A stretch of 32,686 nt of DNA from Neoconidiobolus thromboides FSU 785 (Eukaryota > Entomophthoromycota > Entomophthoromycetes > Entomophthorales > Neoconidiobolaceae). Below the pieces are notes generated by a model. The model saw only the letters and a program-made list of their open reading frames with translations. It was not told the DNA's origin and ran no database searches. Below, one piece after another: positions 9,982 to 21,511 of this stretch. Both the position numbers and the translations under genes were made by a program. The first letter of the stretch is position 1. Each line of letters begins with the position of its first letter. Where the stretch lies: NCBI GenBank assembly GCA_025603075.1, contig MU626470.1:1-32686 (forward strand). Direction: 5' to 3'.

Positions 9982-10880
9982 ATGAAATTCAATTTATTCT
10001 CTACTGTTACAATATTATTTTCCAGCTTGTGTTTAGCTGAAGTGAACATGAACTTTACCAGTTGCGTTTATTTTGATATTAAATTAAGAGATAAAAATCT
10101 TGGTAGAGTTGTATTCGGTCTTTATGGTAATGTAGTACCAAAAACAGGTAATTTATTCATAATTTTATATTATTCTATACTAACTTTATTTTAGCGGAAA
10201 ACTTCCGAGCATTAGCTACTGGAGAAGTAAATATTGGTCATAGTACACAATAATTAATATACTAAGTAAAAATTAGTTAGGTTATGGTTTCAAAGGGAGT
10301 TTGTTTTTTAGAGTGGTCAAAGTAAACTAGTCATACTAATTTTATATAAATATTAAAGTTTAAATCTAATAGGACTTTATGATTGAAGGAGGTGATTTTA
10401 CACTCAATAATGGAAATGGTGGTCATTCTATCTATGGTGCTGACTTTGAAGATGAAAATTTTACTATTAAACATAGTTATGGTACTTTAAGTATGGCTAA
10501 TGATGGCCCAAATTCTAATGGTTCTCAGGTATTACTTTTTTAGTTGTTTAGATAATTTAATCAATTGTTAGTTCTTTATCACTACAGTTGATATTCATCG
10601 TTTAGATGGGAAATATGTTGGTAAGTGAAATGGATTATAATAACAATATAAGGTTATATTTATTTGTATTTAGCATTTGGTCGTGTACTTAAAGGAATGA
10701 ATATTGTGCATCAAATTGAGGATGAAAAGACAGATGAAGGTAATAGTATAACTATTACTGCTTGTATTAAATTTAAAATATTTTTATTTAGATGAAAGAC
10801 CATTTGAACTTGCTCAAATTACTGACTCTGGAGTACTTAAATTTAATGGAAAATGTAAAAATAGTTATAACCAATACTAA
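9982..10880 (+). CDS. Secretory-pathway cyclophilin with altered active site (paralogue 1)
   Basis: Cyclophilin-fold peptidyl-prolyl isomerase homologue with a signal peptide ([20 protein letters not shown]). Seven exons: 9982-10147, 10195-10226, 10277-10321, 10373-10528, 10572-10620, 10674-10739, 10792-10880, giving 200 aa in consistent phase. Family landmarks are clear: [30 protein letters not shown]. Catalytic positions in human CypA numbering: Arg55 and Phe60/Met61 are kept, but His54 is Phe (FFRVV), Gln63 is Glu (DFMIEGGDF), Trp121 is Arg (IHRLDG) and His126 is Tyr (GKYV). Isomerase activity and cyclosporin binding are therefore doubtful. The tail ends NSYNQY with no ER-retention motif. 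An upstream in-frame ATG at 9946 exists, but the signal peptide starts at 9982. It lacks the fourth intron of its two paralogues. Confidence 0.9.
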
Positions 10881-11503
10881 TTAATAAATAAACAAAGTTA
10901 ATCCTACTTTATATGTATACTTTTTTGTGTATAAAGTTCTTTATAAACAAAATAAATTTATAATATTATATTATAAATATCAATAGTGAATAATCGCCTA
11001 AAGTTAAAGCAATGAAAAATGTTGAAAAAATAAAATTAATAAAATATTATAGGAATTTTACTAGTCTAAGTTCATTAAGGCTAAATTCTTTAGTTTTTGT
11101 ATAATCAAAAATTAGATTTATTTTTTACATTGTAAATTATTGAATATAATATTATAGTTTTCAAATCCATGCGAGTTATATTTTAAATTGTACTATATGG
11201 GGATATATTTTTATATTTATGAACTTTACTAACGATTTTTCCGCTCAAATAGGGCTTAAAGATGGAAAAAGTAATGAAACCAAAAAAAATATCCCCATAT
11301 ATTTTTTAATGAAGTGTAATAACCAAAACTTTTATTAAAATTGGTACTGAGTAATATGGTCATGAGATTAAGCAATATTAAAAAACGACTAAATTTAACC
11401 AATGAAAAAAGAACAAATCAATGTAAGGCATTTTACTAAATATTTTAGATTAGCAACACTATAAATATTCATAAAGTAAAGTTTCTTTTCACTTATCTTA
11501 AAA
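10881..11503. other. Intergenic region between tandem cyclophilins
   Basis: About 620 bp with one MITE copy (11196-11299). The final 200 bp should hold the promoter of the second cyclophilin. Nothing else seen. Confidence 0.6.
11196..11299 (-). mobile_element. MITE copy G
   Basis: A 104-bp reverse copy with TATGGGGATATATTTT at the left and ATATCCCCATA at the right; core CTCAAATAGGGCTT. Confidence 0.88.
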
Positions 11504-12401
11504 ATGAAGTTTTATATTTTCAGTACATTATTGTTATTAAGCTTAGCCTTAAACGTATTTGCCACTACTGGTCCAAAAATTACTAACAAAGTATTTTTTG
11601 ACATTAAACATGGTGATAAAAAGTTAGGTCGTATTATCATTGGACTTTATGGTAAAACCGTACCAAAAACAGGTATTCATATTGATATATTATGCTTTAG
11701 TTTTTATTTATCATTTAATAGTTGAAAACTTCCGTGCATTGGCTACTGGTGAAGTAAATATTCTTAACAATTCATTTTTTATTTTAATCCTATTTTATTT
11801 TTATTAGAAAGGTTATGGTTATAAAAGCTCTGGTTTCCACCGTGTTATTAGTGTAACAATATTTAACTATTATTTAAATGAAAAATTAAGTAACAAATTA
11901 TAGGACTTTATGATTCAAGGTGGTGATTTTACTAAAGGGGATGGTACTGGTGGTAAATCTATCTATGGTGAAAAATTTGCTGATGAAAACTTTAAACTTA
12001 AGCATACTGGACCAGGTAATATTTATCTATAATTTAACGAATAGTATTTAAAGAAATAAGGCGTATTATCTATGGCTAATGCTGGAAAAGATACTAATGG
12101 CTCCCAAGTAATTTGAATTACCTTTTATTTCATCAAAAACTAATGTTATTATTCAGTTCTTTATTACTACCGTAAAAACTTCATGGTTAGATAACAAGCA
12201 TGTTGGTAAGTTGTACAATTAATTAAATGTGAACCATATTAAAATTTTAAAGTATTTGGTCGTGTTATTGAAGGTATGAATATTGTTTCTGAAATTGAGA
12301 AAGTACCCACTAACTTAGGTAATAACAAACCAAAAGAAGATGTTGTTATTGCTGATTGTGGTGAAATCAAAGTTGACGAAGAACAAAATGATGAACTTTA
12401 A
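11504..12401 (+). CDS. ER-resident cyclophilin B-type peptidyl-prolyl isomerase (paralogue 2)
   Basis: Catalyses cis-trans isomerisation of prolyl bonds in the secretory pathway. Exons: 11504-11672, 11722-11753, 11808-11852, 11904-12015, 12061-12107, 12157-12205, 12253-12401, giving 200 aa. N-terminal signal peptide ([20 protein letters not shown]) and C-terminal NDEL, a KDEL/HDEL-type ER-retrieval signal. All catalytic landmarks are intact: FHRVI (Arg55), [10 protein letters not shown] (Phe60, Met61, Gln63), [27 protein letters not shown] (Trp121, His126). Its first exon is exactly as long (169 nt) as that of paralogue 3. It lacks the C-terminal intron found in paralogues 1 and 3. This is the canonical, presumably active and cyclosporin-sensitive member of the cluster. 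Confidence 0.95.
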
Positions 12402-12725
12402 ATAAATTCATTCCCCTTAAAAATTGTTTTATTCATTTATTAACCGTCTAATTTTTGTTAAAAGTACACTAGTTGATATTAAACTATTATCATTGTTAAT
12501 AAAAATACTTTATTTTAAATTAAATGGTATTTTAATTGATAGCATAAATAGTCAAATATTGAGATTATTCTTCACTTATAAATAAAACATTTGAAATCTT
12601 AATCTCATGATTCAAGAAAAGTCGAAATTGTTGTAATGATATAAATTAAAATTATAATTTTTATTTAAATGATTGTTCAAAGAAAATTACATATATCATA
12701 ATTTTTAATACTTAATTCATCTAAA
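12402..12725. other. Convergent 3' region
   Basis: About 320 bp between the 3' ends of cyclophilin 2 (+) and LSM2 (-). AT-rich, no feature recognised. Confidence 0.6.
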
Positions 12726-13102
12726 TCAGCTGCTATTTCTACGCGTAGCATCTTGTAATAAAGCAAAGTCAACATCTTTAGAGCTTAATTGAACATATCT
12801 TACAACAGAACCACGTATAAAACAATTTTTTAAGGACAACTAAAATTTTATAAAATATTAAGTAATGATAAATGATAACAAATTATAATATGTACCATAT
12901 GGGGATATCTTTCTTGATCCTGAACTTCAATTTTATCCAATTTTAAATTCAAAAATTGATCTACTGAAACTAAAATCCCATTTATTGATAGATCATTTTT
13001 CAATTCAACTGTCACTGTTTTACCAACTAAGGTTTTAAAGAAAGAATAAAATAGCTAAATATTATTAATTGAGTATTAGGGATCAAAATAATATATTACC
13101 AT
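12726..13102 (-). CDS. LSM2: U6 snRNA-associated Sm-like protein LSm2
   Basis: Subunit of the LSm2-8 ring that binds the U6 snRNA 3' end and of the cytoplasmic LSm1-7 mRNA-decay ring. Exons on minus: 13100-13102, 12896-13054, 12726-12839, giving 91 aa (yeast 95). The Sm1 motif spans LSINGILVSVDQFLNLKL and the Sm2 motif includes FIRGSVVRYVQL. Near-universal LSm2 signatures are present: LFYSFFKTLVGK, ERYPHM and LLQDATRR. The first intron (45 nt) starts directly after the initiator ATG, so exon 1 contributes only that codon. No other in-frame ATG precedes LFYSFFKTL, and LSm2 proteins generally start M-L-F-[YF]-S-F-F, which supports the model. Confidence 0.95.
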
Positions 13103-13890
13103 ATTAAAAGTTTAATTTAAACAAAATAATTTTGGAATACTTAAAATAATGGTTGAAGCCATTTCTATATTTAACTTTGATTGGTTGGTTAATAAAAATG
13201 AGTACATAGTTATAAGGGAGCTGCTAAAAACAACAGTTATTTTAGTGATAACATGTAAGACGTCATTTTTTACTAAATTTTCTTTTTTAATCTAAAATTT
13301 ACAAAATTTAATAACAAATATAATCCAATCAAATTCTGGGGTAAGTTTATTGCAGTTTAATTTAAGATTAAATTTCAGCCAAAAAGTGCTATTTTAATTT
13401 TTGATAAACTTTTATATTAACTCTAACCATAACCTCAGGACTAGAGTGAGTTTTAAAGATTATTAACTTTAAATCAAGTCACTAAAAATAAAGTTAGATT
13501 TAGCCCAAATTAAAATTTCATGTTATCATCAAAATAATGTTATTTTAGAAATTCCTTAATTATAAGTTTAATATACTTTGGCGTTTTATAATGTGATTAT
13601 TTTATATGTTATGTTGTCTATTGTTTAGTTTTTATCAATATTGTTATTTAAGTAAAATGATACATATAAGATTACAAAAAATTGAAAATCATTTAATAGA
13701 AATATAGACATAATAATAAATAGAGATATAAAATATAATGGGATATAAATTAAAATGATATAAAAAATAATAGCGTGACTCATGTTTAATGTTTAATTTA
13801 ACAAGAATCAATTTAACGATGTCGCTTTAATAATGTACCTAAATATATAGTTGTTAAATATTATTAAACTTTAATTACTTATGTTGAATT
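13103..13890. other. Intergenic region with a widely spaced inverted repeat
   Basis: Upstream of LSM2 and downstream of GCLM. It holds one inverted repeat with 19-bp arms (13237-13255 and 13519-13537), listed separately. Otherwise AT-rich with nothing recognised. Confidence 0.55.
13237..13537. repeat. Inverted repeat, 19-bp arms about 260 bp apart
   Basis: TTATTTTAGTGATAACATG at 13237-13255 matches the reverse complement of CATGTTATCATCAAAATAA at 13519-13537 except for a small AG/GA shift. The interior has no ORF. It could be the termini of another short non-autonomous transposon, but no second copy was seen, and AT-rich sequence raises the chance of coincidence. Confidence 0.35.
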
Positions 13891-14909
13891 TTACCCTTTA
13901 CTTGCAGCAATACCCCTTGCTTTAAACATGATGGTATATCTTATTGCCCATTTTGGAGTATATTTTTTAGTTTGAAGCGGAGAATTTGATACTATTTTAT
14001 CAAAGTTTTGCTGTGAAATTAAATCTTCAAAATATTAAGTAATGTAGATAAATTATTATATTCAAATTACCGCTTGGATCAATATGAGTGTATAGTTTGA
14101 TATTAGTTTCTTTAGCGTACTCCCTTAAATCTTTTGGTATTACACAACAGTCTGTTAAATTAATTTGATTTGCTACTGGTTTAATCTATTCGTTTATCTA
14201 AATGGATGTATTTAATGATAATAGCAGTTTACGTTTACCTTTGAATTATCGTAAAGTTCTTTTAGTAGCTTTTTTGAAAACTCGCTTATTCCTAGAGTAT
14301 TAACTTTACCATCTTCAACTTGGGCTTCCATTCTCTATATCTTATTCAGTATGCTCTTATTAAGTTAAATTTACTACTTACCTTCCAAATTTTACTAACA
14401 AGTTCATTATTAAAGTTCTTAAGCTCGATGTCTTCATCTTCTTGTAAATATAAACCATTAAATGCAACAAATAAAGAATCAAGTCTTTTTATGTTCAGAG
14501 TTTTCAAAACAACATCAACTGCCTCTGATACATAGCATTCCTTAGGTTCTTCATTACTATCCAAAAAAAAAATCTTTGCTATGATATATAATTACTGATG
14601 AATTAGTAATGAAATAGGAAGGTTTTACCAGATACTTCAAGGTCGTTTTCTAATAATGTATCAAACTCTGAAGTTTTAGGCAATTCTAATTTTATCAATG
14701 GGGAATTTGCATCTTCAACATTAGCTTCTTTAAGCACTAATTCTAAACTTTCAACTAACTATTACAAGTTAATATTTAAAAAAACATATTAGATAACTAA
14801 GTACCTCTTCTGATACTTTTTTTAAGGTCCCAGTAAGTACAGCGTTTTGAGCAGTACTTAATAAATTAGGAGTATGAATTAATAAGCTATTTTCGACCAT
14901 ATTTGACAT
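13891..14909 (-). CDS. GCLM: Glutamate-cysteine ligase modifier (regulatory) subunit
   Basis: Non-catalytic, aldo-keto-reductase-fold partner of glutamate-cysteine ligase; it relieves glutathione feedback and raises activity at the first step of glutathione synthesis in the cytosol. Six exons on minus: 14805-14909, 14629-14758, 14382-14578, 14239-14334, 14071-14185, 13891-14024, giving 258 aa (human 274). Diagnostic motifs are in order: SAKIFF, LDSLFVAF, GKVNTLGISEFSKKLLKELY, NQINLTDCCVIPKDL, LYTHIDPS, and a C-terminal PKWAIRYTIMFKARGIAASK. The fourth intron (14186-14238) must use its second AG, because the first would read into a stop. Start ATG 14909 is the first in frame and begins MSNMVENSLLIHTPN. 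Confidence 0.9.
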
Positions 14910-15654
14910 AATTTTGAATTATATTTTTCATAAAAAGATAATTTTTGATTTTTGATTAATAATTATTTATCCATTTAATTATTAATCATTTTTTGGTATA
15001 TTTTAGTAGGGTTTACTATCAGAATTTCTATTTTTGCATTATATTTTATTCCTAAAATTAGCGACATAATCTCATGAAAATTTTAACTTATCATTTCTTA
15101 TAAAAAGAGTTCTTGAAAGCTTAAAAAGCTGTGTTGGTTTTAACCAAATTTTTAAACTTCAATGTTTATATTGTATTTAGATAAGCCATTAGTAAAGAAG
15201 ATAAAGTATACAGCTAGACATTATGTTATCAATATTGTAGTTTTAATATTGATCTCAATAGATACAAAAAATAGGATTCCACAATTTAGCTTTGCAAAAC
15301 TCATATAGAAGTATCTTTTTATTTAATATTTTATTTATTTTATAGCATAAAAGTTAAATATTATTATCAAATATTGGAGCAAAAAAGAATTCACTTAACT
15401 GAATTTAAAATTGAAATAGAATCTATTCAAAGTACTGCTTAATTTACAATTTTGGAAGGAAGAAAAATAAAAAAAAATTAAAACCTAGGTCTAAACTAAA
15501 CAATATAAATAAAAATGAAATTTTGGATATTCAGTATCATTAGAAATAGTTTATTATCATGATAACAAAACTACTGTTCCTTTGGTAGCTAATATTTGTT
15601 AAATGCTCTAGTATATAGCTACAATAGCCAATCATTTCATAATAGTAGTGGGAG
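14910..15654. other. Intergenic region, nothing recognised
   Basis: About 745 bp covering the GCLM promoter side and the 3' end of cyclophilin 3. A perfect 12-bp palindrome TTATCATGATAA lies at 15554-15565; chance is likely in such DNA. No gene seen. Confidence 0.55.
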
Positions 15655-16610
15655 TTAATAATAATGATTAAAATCTTTAATTTCACCGCAATCAATTATT
15701 TTAACAGGTTCTAATGGCTTATCTTCTAATGGAGAGTTTTCTAAACCAAACAAAAGATTTAATAACTTATAACTTGAAAATAGATTATTTTACTTGGGTA
15801 TGTCTTAACTTTAGAAATTTTATATACTAATGGCATCCCTTCAACTACACGCCCAAATACTAAAATATTTATTAAATGTTCGACAAATAAAGTTATTACA
15901 TACCAACATGCTTTCCATCTAAATGTTTTAATCTTGATGTAGTAATAAAAAACTAAAATATGTTAGATAACAGAAAAAAGTTAAGCCGTATAATTACTTG
16001 TGAGCCGTTAGCATCTTTTTTAGCATTTGCCATGGACAATACGCCTGTTCAAATAGTATTTATTATATTGTTAACTATGTATATTATAGCAATTACCTGG
16101 CGTTTCATGACCATAAAGGAAATTTTCATCTTCAAATCTATCGCCGTAAATTGATTTACCGCCCATACCGTTACCCATAGTAAAGTCTCCGCCTTGAATC
16201 ATGAAATTCTAATTTTATTTTTTAGCGTAAATAAAAATGAATTTATTTATTTTACTTCTATAACTCGATGAAAGGTAGAACCTTTATAACCAAAACCTTT
16301 CTAACACATTTAAAGTTATCTTTATGTACTCATATAAATAAATAATTATTTACCTCCCCTGTTGCTAATTGAAGGAAGTTCTCGGCTAAATTATATAAAA
16401 ATTCATTTTAATTTATGTTATTGCAATAATATATTATATACCAGTCTTTGGTACGTCTTTGGCGTATAAACCTAATACTATTCTACCCATTTCTTTTTCG
16501 CCAATCTTAATATCAAAGTAAACTTGTTTTGTTATAATTGGTTTGTTTGTTCTTAATGATTGAACTATATTGATTATGGTTAACAATAATATTATAAATA
16601 ATAACTTCAT
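15655..16610 (-). CDS. Secretory-pathway cyclophilin (paralogue 3)
   Basis: Peptidyl-prolyl isomerase with a signal peptide ([18 protein letters not shown]). Eight exons on minus: 16442-16610, 16354-16385, 16256-16300, 16097-16208, 15998-16044, 15904-15952, 15794-15859, 15655-15740, giving 201 aa. Active-site Arg, Phe, Met and Gln are intact ([15 protein letters not shown]), but the cyclosporin-contact Trp121 is His (LKHLDGKHV), a substitution found in naturally cyclosporin-tolerant cyclophilins. The C-terminus ends DFNHYY with no KDEL-type signal, so it may be secreted or vacuolar. It has the full set of seven introns, of which each paralogue lacks one. The first coding ATG is at 16610; an upstream in-frame ATG at 16670 would bury the signal peptide. 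Confidence 0.93.
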
Positions 16611-17296
16611 CTTGTTTGCTTTTCTAATTAAGATAAAAAAATCGAATTTAAAAATCAAAATTTTAAGCATAATTTTTACCCAAATTACTTCTGATCCCAG
16701 GATAACTAACTTGTTTATTCTTAAGAATATTATAAGAATATTTGAAAGAATCTTAATAGTATTATATATGTTATACTTAATAACGTCAAGTTAAAACGTT
16801 GATCATATCAAATAACCTTATAGTCATATATCCAATAAAAGGGTATAAAATACTATTGTACTTTGCTATAATTAATATAATGATAAAATTATGGTATTTA
16901 TAATTTAATTAAAAGGGGAATTTTGGAGGTGTTTTTGCTTATTTTTTAAGTGTAGCAGTAATCTATTGTTTTGAATGTTTAAGAATAAATAAAATATTGA
17001 TATATTAGTTAATATTTTATTTATTTTTTTAATATTTAAATTTAAACTACTCAATTGTTAAAAAACAACAGAATTTATTCATAATTTTTAAAATGTTTTA
17101 CACTAAAGCTAGTTATAAATTAATAAATATAAATATAAATCTACATTAAATGTGTATCTGTTAAAACATATTATTAAATAATTACTCATTGTTTTTCATT
17201 AATCGCCTTTTCTACTATTTTATTAAATTTTTCATGATATTTATGAAAGTGCATATATGTTAAGACGAATTGCTAATTATAAGTTATACAAAAAAG
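16611..17296. other. Intergenic region, nothing recognised
   Basis: About 690 bp: promoter side of cyclophilin 3 and 3' end of the WNK gene. A GGGGAATTTTGGAGG stretch at 16915-16929 stands out by composition only. No ORF or repeat supported. Confidence 0.55.
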
Positions 17297-19733
17297 TTAC
17301 TGTGAAGTTGAAAGTGTGCTGATTGGCAACGAATCTGGTAAATCCAAATTATCAATTCCATGTACTGTACTTGTAGGTGTGATATTAGGTATTTTTATCG
17401 ATTGTTTGGGGCTTCGAACATTCCTTCCTCTTAAACAGTTACGAAGTGCTCTGCTAGCAAACACCGTTAATCCTAAATTAGACCAATCTTCTTCATGGAG
17501 ATCTCTCAAATCACCTACCGTTACCACATCTTGGGTTTTAAGCTTAATCAGCCACTCGGAAGCTTTATCTGCCCCTCGGTTGGTCAAGGAAGCGGTATCA
17601 AACACTATTTCTTCGATTGGAGAGTCATCGGAATATTCTAAGAAAGAAGATGAGCGTGTATAAATTGGAAATGAATCCGGTGGGATATTTTCTTCAATGC
17701 TTTTCTTAATACCTTTGTTTATCAACGTTTCCCCATCATCATTATCATTATCCCATTCCCCATGGGTAGATCTTCTTGATGCTTGGCTACTAGTTGGCTG
17801 TGGTGTTTGTGGATCTGGTGGTGAATTATAACCATCATCATCGCTTTTATTGCCACTCAACAATTTAAAGGCACTCATTAAGAGATTTTTTCCACTAGAA
17901 AGGCTCGAGAAGCTTGCTTGGTTATCACTGTCTGAATTTTTGTTTTTAGGCTCTGGAATTGGTATAGAAGAAGGTGTGCTTCCACCAGGCTTATTTTTCT
18001 CTTCTGCAGCCCTTGCTCTTTGTTCTGAAATTACTGCCTTTTTTTCTGCTTCATTTGCTCTTTCCGCGGCCATAGCCAATTCTTTTTTTGCATTGTGAAG
18101 CGCTTCTTCTATACTTGCAGATTTATGCCATGTGTGGCGATTTTCTTTTGTACTGCTTGATTCTCCTAATGTAGGGCGATTTAAGCCCCTAAGAATCCTA
18201 TTTATTTCAAAAGTGATAAGGTGCTGATATCTTTGAGGTAATACTTGCTCTTCAATCTTTTAAAATGTAAATATCATAATTATTAGTATCAAATTATTTA
18301 CCATCTCTTTTACGACTTCCTCAGCAGTATCATTATCAACATTGAAATCAAATTTAACTGACAATTTATCTGTGCCTTTAAATACAACTTGAAGCAAAAG
18401 ATTCTTTTTAGAATCAACATTTAGCAATATCACTTCGGGATCAACTGCTAAAAAAGTATGTTCTAACATTTCTTGTGCCGTTGGTCTAAATTAATAATTT
18501 AACAAACCATTTGATGATACTTTAAGCATAGAATTACCTATCATTTTCTGATCCTAAACAACTATTGATTAATCCCAAAATATCACTATCTTGGACTTTC
18601 TTTAAACATTCCGGCTTTATACCCTATTTTTGTGATCAAAGTAGTTTAATAAAGATATATATTAATATACCTGAGAAACCCTTCGATAAATTTGAGCAGC
18701 ATTATTACATTCACTATATGGATAATCACCTGTGACCATTTCAAGTAAACACATACCAAATGCATAAATATCCACTTTTTCATTATAACCCTTTTCTTCA
18801 TACATTTCTGGTGCCATAAATTCAGGTGTTCCTAAAAATAATTATAAAAAAGTTCTGATGAAATAATTGAAATTACCTATAACTGTATATTTTTTTCCCA
18901 ATTTCATTTTAGCAGTGCCCATATCACCTATTTTAACTTCACCGTGAGCACCATTTATAAATATATTATCACATTTAATGTCACGGTGAATAATAGTGGG
19001 ATTATATGAATGGAGATATGCAAGCCCTTTTAATATCTGTCTAGACCATCTCTTTATAATCCGTGTGTTTGGTATCTGGAGTTTATGAATATACCTTTTA
19101 AAATTAAATAAAAGAGAAAATGATAAAATAAAATAAAATAAAATACTCTCGTAAGGTTCCAGATGTCATTAGTTCAGTAACAAATATAAATTCATTGTTT
19201 GTGTACCAACAATCATGGAATGCTATTATATTCGGATGGCGCACTTTTTTAAGGATTTCAATTTCTGAACTAAAATCCATAAACTCAGCTTTCGTGGTAT
19301 GCTATTGAGAAGGTGAGTTATATTTAACTAAAATATAAATTATGTACTTGAAAGCAATTCCAAGCTACTTCAAAGCCTTCATCTCTGTCGATTCCTTTAT
19401 AGACTATTTTATACGCGCCTTTTCCAAGTAACACGCTAAGCTATAAATACATTAATTTATATAAATTTAAAAGAAAAAACTAACTTTAGCATATCTTCCA
19501 CGTGGACCTAACTCAATTATTTTTTCAATTTTTTTTGTTAAGGTGTTTGTGGCTTCTAAATTATCATTGCTCATTAGTCTTTGGTTATCCTGTAGTGGGT
19601 TGAATATTGCATCGTTCAAAGATGGGAGTTGAAAAAATTCTGGTGAGCCACGGTTAAGGGAATTGTTTCTTGTCAAAAAAGCATTTGTGCTTTCATTGGC
19701 GTTTATTTCAAGGTCTTCTTGGTAAAATGACAT
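17297..19733 (-). CDS. WNK-family protein kinase with OSR1_C-like and C-terminal SAM domains
   Basis: With-no-lysine Ser/Thr kinase; relatives sense chloride and osmotic state and phosphorylate downstream kinases. Exons on minus: 19485-19733, 19348-19440, 19147-19301, 18877-19094, 18671-18831, 18538-18623, 18302-18485, 17297-18256, giving 701 aa. The kinase domain spans about residues 80-335. The usual beta-3 lysine is Asn111 (EVAWN), while the WNK-specific lysine sits in the glycine loop (GKGAYKIVY, Lys94). HRDIKCDN has Asp204, the DFG position reads GDMG, and the activation segment ends [13 protein letters not shown]. An OSR1_C/PF2-like domain follows directly ([17 protein letters not shown], about 366-382). 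Then come an Ala/Glu-rich coiled coil (about 415-470), a disordered Ser/Pro/Asp linker and a SAM domain (about 607-659; [26 protein letters not shown]). The kinase call is firm; the SAM call rests on pattern. Confidence 0.93.
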
Positions 19734-20787
19734 TTTATAATAAGTTTATTTGCTATAATAGTTTATGACTATTTCCTTAAATAGGATGTTGACTAATCCT
19801 TAAATCGGATATCTCTTGATGAGAATGAAATATAATGAAATCCAGTTTGGAATTAATAGAGTTGTATGTACACTATCAGCAATTCTAATATATACTTCTA
19901 TTAAATTTAGTAAAACGATTGAAAGGAACCCAAAATTTCATTTTTTTGGCTTTTACTGTTCCTCTCCAAATAAATAAATCATCTGCTATTTTAACCAATA
20001 GAAGGGTTCCAATAATAATTTAAGCCAATAAAAGTAAATAAAATGTAATGTGTTTTTAATTAGTAAAGCATGGTGTAATTTAGGTATTATAACTGCCAGG
20101 AATATTTTTTTTGGGCTAAAACTTCAGACATGAATTTTTTATAGAACATTAATAAATTAGACAGCTAATGTAAACAAAATAAAACAAAGCAACTTTTTAG
20201 TTTCATAATTAAATATGTTTAAAGTATTAGTTACTTTTAACATCACTAATCTAAAAGTATTGCTCTTTTATTATAATTTAGTGACGAATCAATCATTATT
20301 TAAATAATGTTAAAATCTTTTATTTCTAGTATATTTATGATCAAGTTTTTATCAAGTTCATACTAAGTATTATTATTATTTAGCTATATTTAATATAGTA
20401 GATTAAATAATTTTAATAAAAAAATTAACTATTTTTGATCTATAAGTTAGTTTAAAAGTTCAATTTAATTTTGTTTAATTTTGATTTTTAACAAGAATTG
20501 CAACTATGCAGTGCTATAAATTTTTTACTTTTTTGCTCAAAATAATCCATATTAGAACATTTTTTTATACAATTTTAATAGTTTTCCTAAATTTTACGCT
20601 ATATAGAGATTGGACAAAAAGTGAAATGGAAAATTTTACCTTTAATTTCAGCTAAGCCTCTAAACCTACTCTTACTTCTTATCAAAATGCTTTATTTACT
20701 TTAATCTATTTTTACTCTACTAAATATTTAATAAATTGCTTAGCTTTTATTATTTTTCAAGCAAGCCTATTATTAAGCTTTCTTATA

Positions 20788-20891
20788 TATGAGGATGTAT
20801 TTTTGTGTTTAAGAATTTTACTAACAAATTTTCTATTTAAATAGTGGTCAAGAGATGGAAAAAGTAATGAAGCTAAAAAAGCATCCCCATA
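20788..20891 (-). mobile_element. MITE copy H
   Basis: A 104-bp reverse copy, starting TATGAGGATGTATTTTTG and ending GCATCCCCATA. The centre is diverged (TTTAAATAGTGGTC). Confidence 0.88.
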
Positions 20892-21511
20892 TCCTGTCGC
20901 AGATAATGAAGAATTTTACAGAAAGATTTTGTATTGAAGCTAGCAGATTGCAACAGTAAAGCTGCTTTTTGCAATATTGCTACTGTTTTTTAGAAAAAAA
21001 TAGTTCAAAAAAGTTACCAATAAAACTAATTTTATGCCATAAAAAATTAACTCTAAATGAAAATTAGCTTTTATAAAAAAAACTTAAAGATTAAGTACTG
21101 CTTTAGTTAAAACTATCATTTTTAAAATTAAAGTTTTTTAAATATCGTATTCTATAATTTAAATTAAATCTTGAAATCAAACACACAATATAAAATAAAG
21201 TATATCATAATACAATATCTTAGTATTTAAGTTTATTCATACTTCTGTATTTTAATATATTTCTCATTTTTAAAGTGATGATAAAAGCTTTAACTTTTTA
21301 AAAAGTGATGAAATTGTAATTAGAAAGGATTAATTTTTAGCAGCTTTTTACCATATAGGTTGATTTAGTATCAAACATCTTTAAAGAAAATTTACTTTAA
21401 TTTGAAAAATATAACGATTTAAATAGTTGAATCCATTAGTGCTATCATCAAATAGATACCGTGAGTAAAATAGACCAATATAAATGGTAGATGATGAAAG
21501 TAAAAAAAAAG

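Noticed and set aside
17316-17663. 115-residue and 82-residue (17850-18098) + strand ORFs
   Set aside because: Antisense to the large last exon of the WNK gene; no domain of their own.
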